From Candidatus Omnitrophota bacterium (GTDB lineage Bacteria > Omnitrophota > Gorgyraeia > 2-01-FULL-45-10): DNA of 5,353 nucleotides. Of the stretch, positions 4,565-5,353 are shown one piece after another. A model generated the notes under the pieces. That model worked only from the letters and a program-made list of their open reading frames with translations. It did no database searches and was not told the DNA's origin. Where the stretch lies: the NCBI GenBank assembly GCA_030691985.1, contig JAUYDB010000013.1:1-5353 (forward strand), given 5' to 3'. Position 1 is the first letter of the stretch. Every line of letters begins with the position of its first letter. A program made the translations under genes and the position numbers.

Positions 4565-5311
4565 ATGAACGTTATTTTTATTGCAGGAACTGATACGGGT
4601 GTGGGCAAGACCATCGTTACGGGATTACTTGGCCGGTATCTCGTCTCCCGCGGTAGGCGGGTTGTAACTCAGAAATGGGTCCAGACCGGCGCCGGGGCCG
4701 CCCCCGGCCAGGACATGGCAGTCCACCTGAAGCTAATGGGTAAATCGGCGGAAGATTTCGGCGATAGCTTGCCGCTCATGAATCCTTACTTCTTCAGATT
4801 TGCGGCCTCTCCGCACCTTGCCGCGCGCCTTGAAAATAAGCCGATTGACGCGGCGAAAATAAAAAGATCCGTTAAAAAACTTTCCCGCAGGTTCGACTTA
4901 TGTTTAATCGAAGGGACAGGCGGGCTTCTCGTGCCGTTCGACGACGGGAGATTATTGATCGATATTGTGAAGGAACTCAAGATACCGGTGCTGGTCGTGG
5001 CTAAGAACTCGCTCGGCGCCATAAATCATACGCTCTTAAGCATAGAGGCGCTAAAAAACAGGGGCATAGAGATCCTGGGCATAGTGTTTAATAATATATC
5101 AAAATGCGAAGATAAGGTTATTTTAAGAGATAATAAAAAGATCATAGGAAGGCTCTCAAAGCAAACGATAATCGGGGAACTGCCGTGGGCGAAAAATTTC
5201 GGATTGCTTTACGCAAAGTTTAAACCGCTCGGCGCCAGGATTATTTCGAGACTGAGGGAAGTCAGAGGGAAATCGGGGGACACAATCACTCTCGTCCAAA
5301 ATAGGCTCTGA
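4565..5311 (+). CDS. bioD: Dethiobiotin synthetase BioD
   Basis: BioD carboxylates DAPA with CO2 and ATP to form the ureido ring of dethiobiotin. The 248-aa protein begins with the P-loop GTDTGVGKT (8-16). K37, in QKWVQTG, matches the catalytic Lys of the usual KPVASG block, but the following Pro is replaced by Trp. Probable Mg ligands are T16, D50 and E116 (EGTGGLLVPFDD); NPYFFRFAASPHLAA (73-87), KNSLGAINHTLL (147-158) and the adenine-contacting N176 of VFNN also fit. It is about 20 residues longer than E. coli BioD, with a basic C-terminal tail. ATG 4565 has no obvious SD. The 201-bp repeat-filled gap behind bioC leaves open whether it is read from the bioB promoter or from a local one; TATAAC at 4544-4549 resembles a -10, but no good -35 is seen. 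Confidence 0.95.
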   Translation: MNVIFIAGTDTGVGKTIVTGLLGRYLVSRGRRVVTQKWVQTGAGAAPGQDMAVHLKLMGKSAEDFGDSLPLMNPYFFRFAASPHLAARLENKPIDAAKIKRSVKKLSRRFDLCLIEGTGGLLVPFDDGRLLIDIVKELKIPVLVVAKNSLGAINHTLLSIEALKNRGIEILGIVFNNISKCEDKVILRDNKKIIGRLSKQTIIGELPWAKNFGLLYAKFKPLGARIISRLREVRGKSGDTITLVQNRL

Positions 5312-5353
5312 TTGTCGTCGGTAAACGTATTTTGAGATTCGATCTTTGCCTAC
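5312..5353. other. Downstream end of window, no feature recognised
   Basis: The last 42 bases after the bioD stop show no start codon with a ribosome binding site, no terminator hairpin and no complete BirA dyad (only a lone GTAAAC at 5321-5326). The cluster could continue beyond the window, for example with the missing DAPA aminotransferase. Confidence 0.4.

Overview
The window is a biotin (vitamin B7) biosynthesis cluster, all genes on the + strand: bioB (633-1550), bioF (1538-2689), a BioH/BioG-type alpha/beta hydrolase (2815-3603), bioC (3596-4363) and bioD (4565-5311). Together they cover pimeloyl-ACP synthesis (BioC makes the malonyl-ACP methyl ester; the BioH-like esterase releases pimeloyl-ACP after fatty-acid elongation) and the ring-forming steps (BioF, BioD, BioB). 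The DAPA synthase step (bioA or an analogue) is not in the window. A dyad matching the known BirA operator lies just upstream of bioB, so the cluster is probably repressed by a biotin-sensing, DNA-binding BirA.

Layout: 1-297 has no convincing gene. It holds the end of a palindromic repeat unit, several stem-loops and a strong intrinsic terminator (216-254). A 60-codon Cys-rich small protein follows (298-480). Next come an inverted repeat that also looks like a bidirectional terminator (496-556), the BirA operator/promoter region, and then the bio genes. bioB/bioF overlap by 13 nt and bioH/bioC by 8 nt. bioF and bioH are separated by a large inverted array of heptamers. bioC and bioD are separated by about 200 bp filled with REP-like GGGTC-A-GACCC units.

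The most unusual feature is an 81-bp palindromic dispersed-type repeat (3009-3089) lying in frame inside the esterase gene. It adds 27 residues just before the catalytic-Ser strand without breaking the reading frame, like the Rickettsia palindromic elements. Four different palindromic repeat types occur in 5.3 kb, so this is a repeat-rich genome.

Organism: a bacterium of roughly 50% GC. The BioB lacks one [2Fe-2S] cysteine of the E. coli type and carries an extra Cys elsewhere, a pattern expected of enzymes from obligate anaerobes. The repeat families (GGGGTCTGACCCC, GGGGACAGTCCCC, and an ATTGCGAGG...CCTCGCAAT palindrome) recall uncultured groundwater and sediment lineages such as Omnitrophota. 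That placement is an impression from memory, not a computed result.
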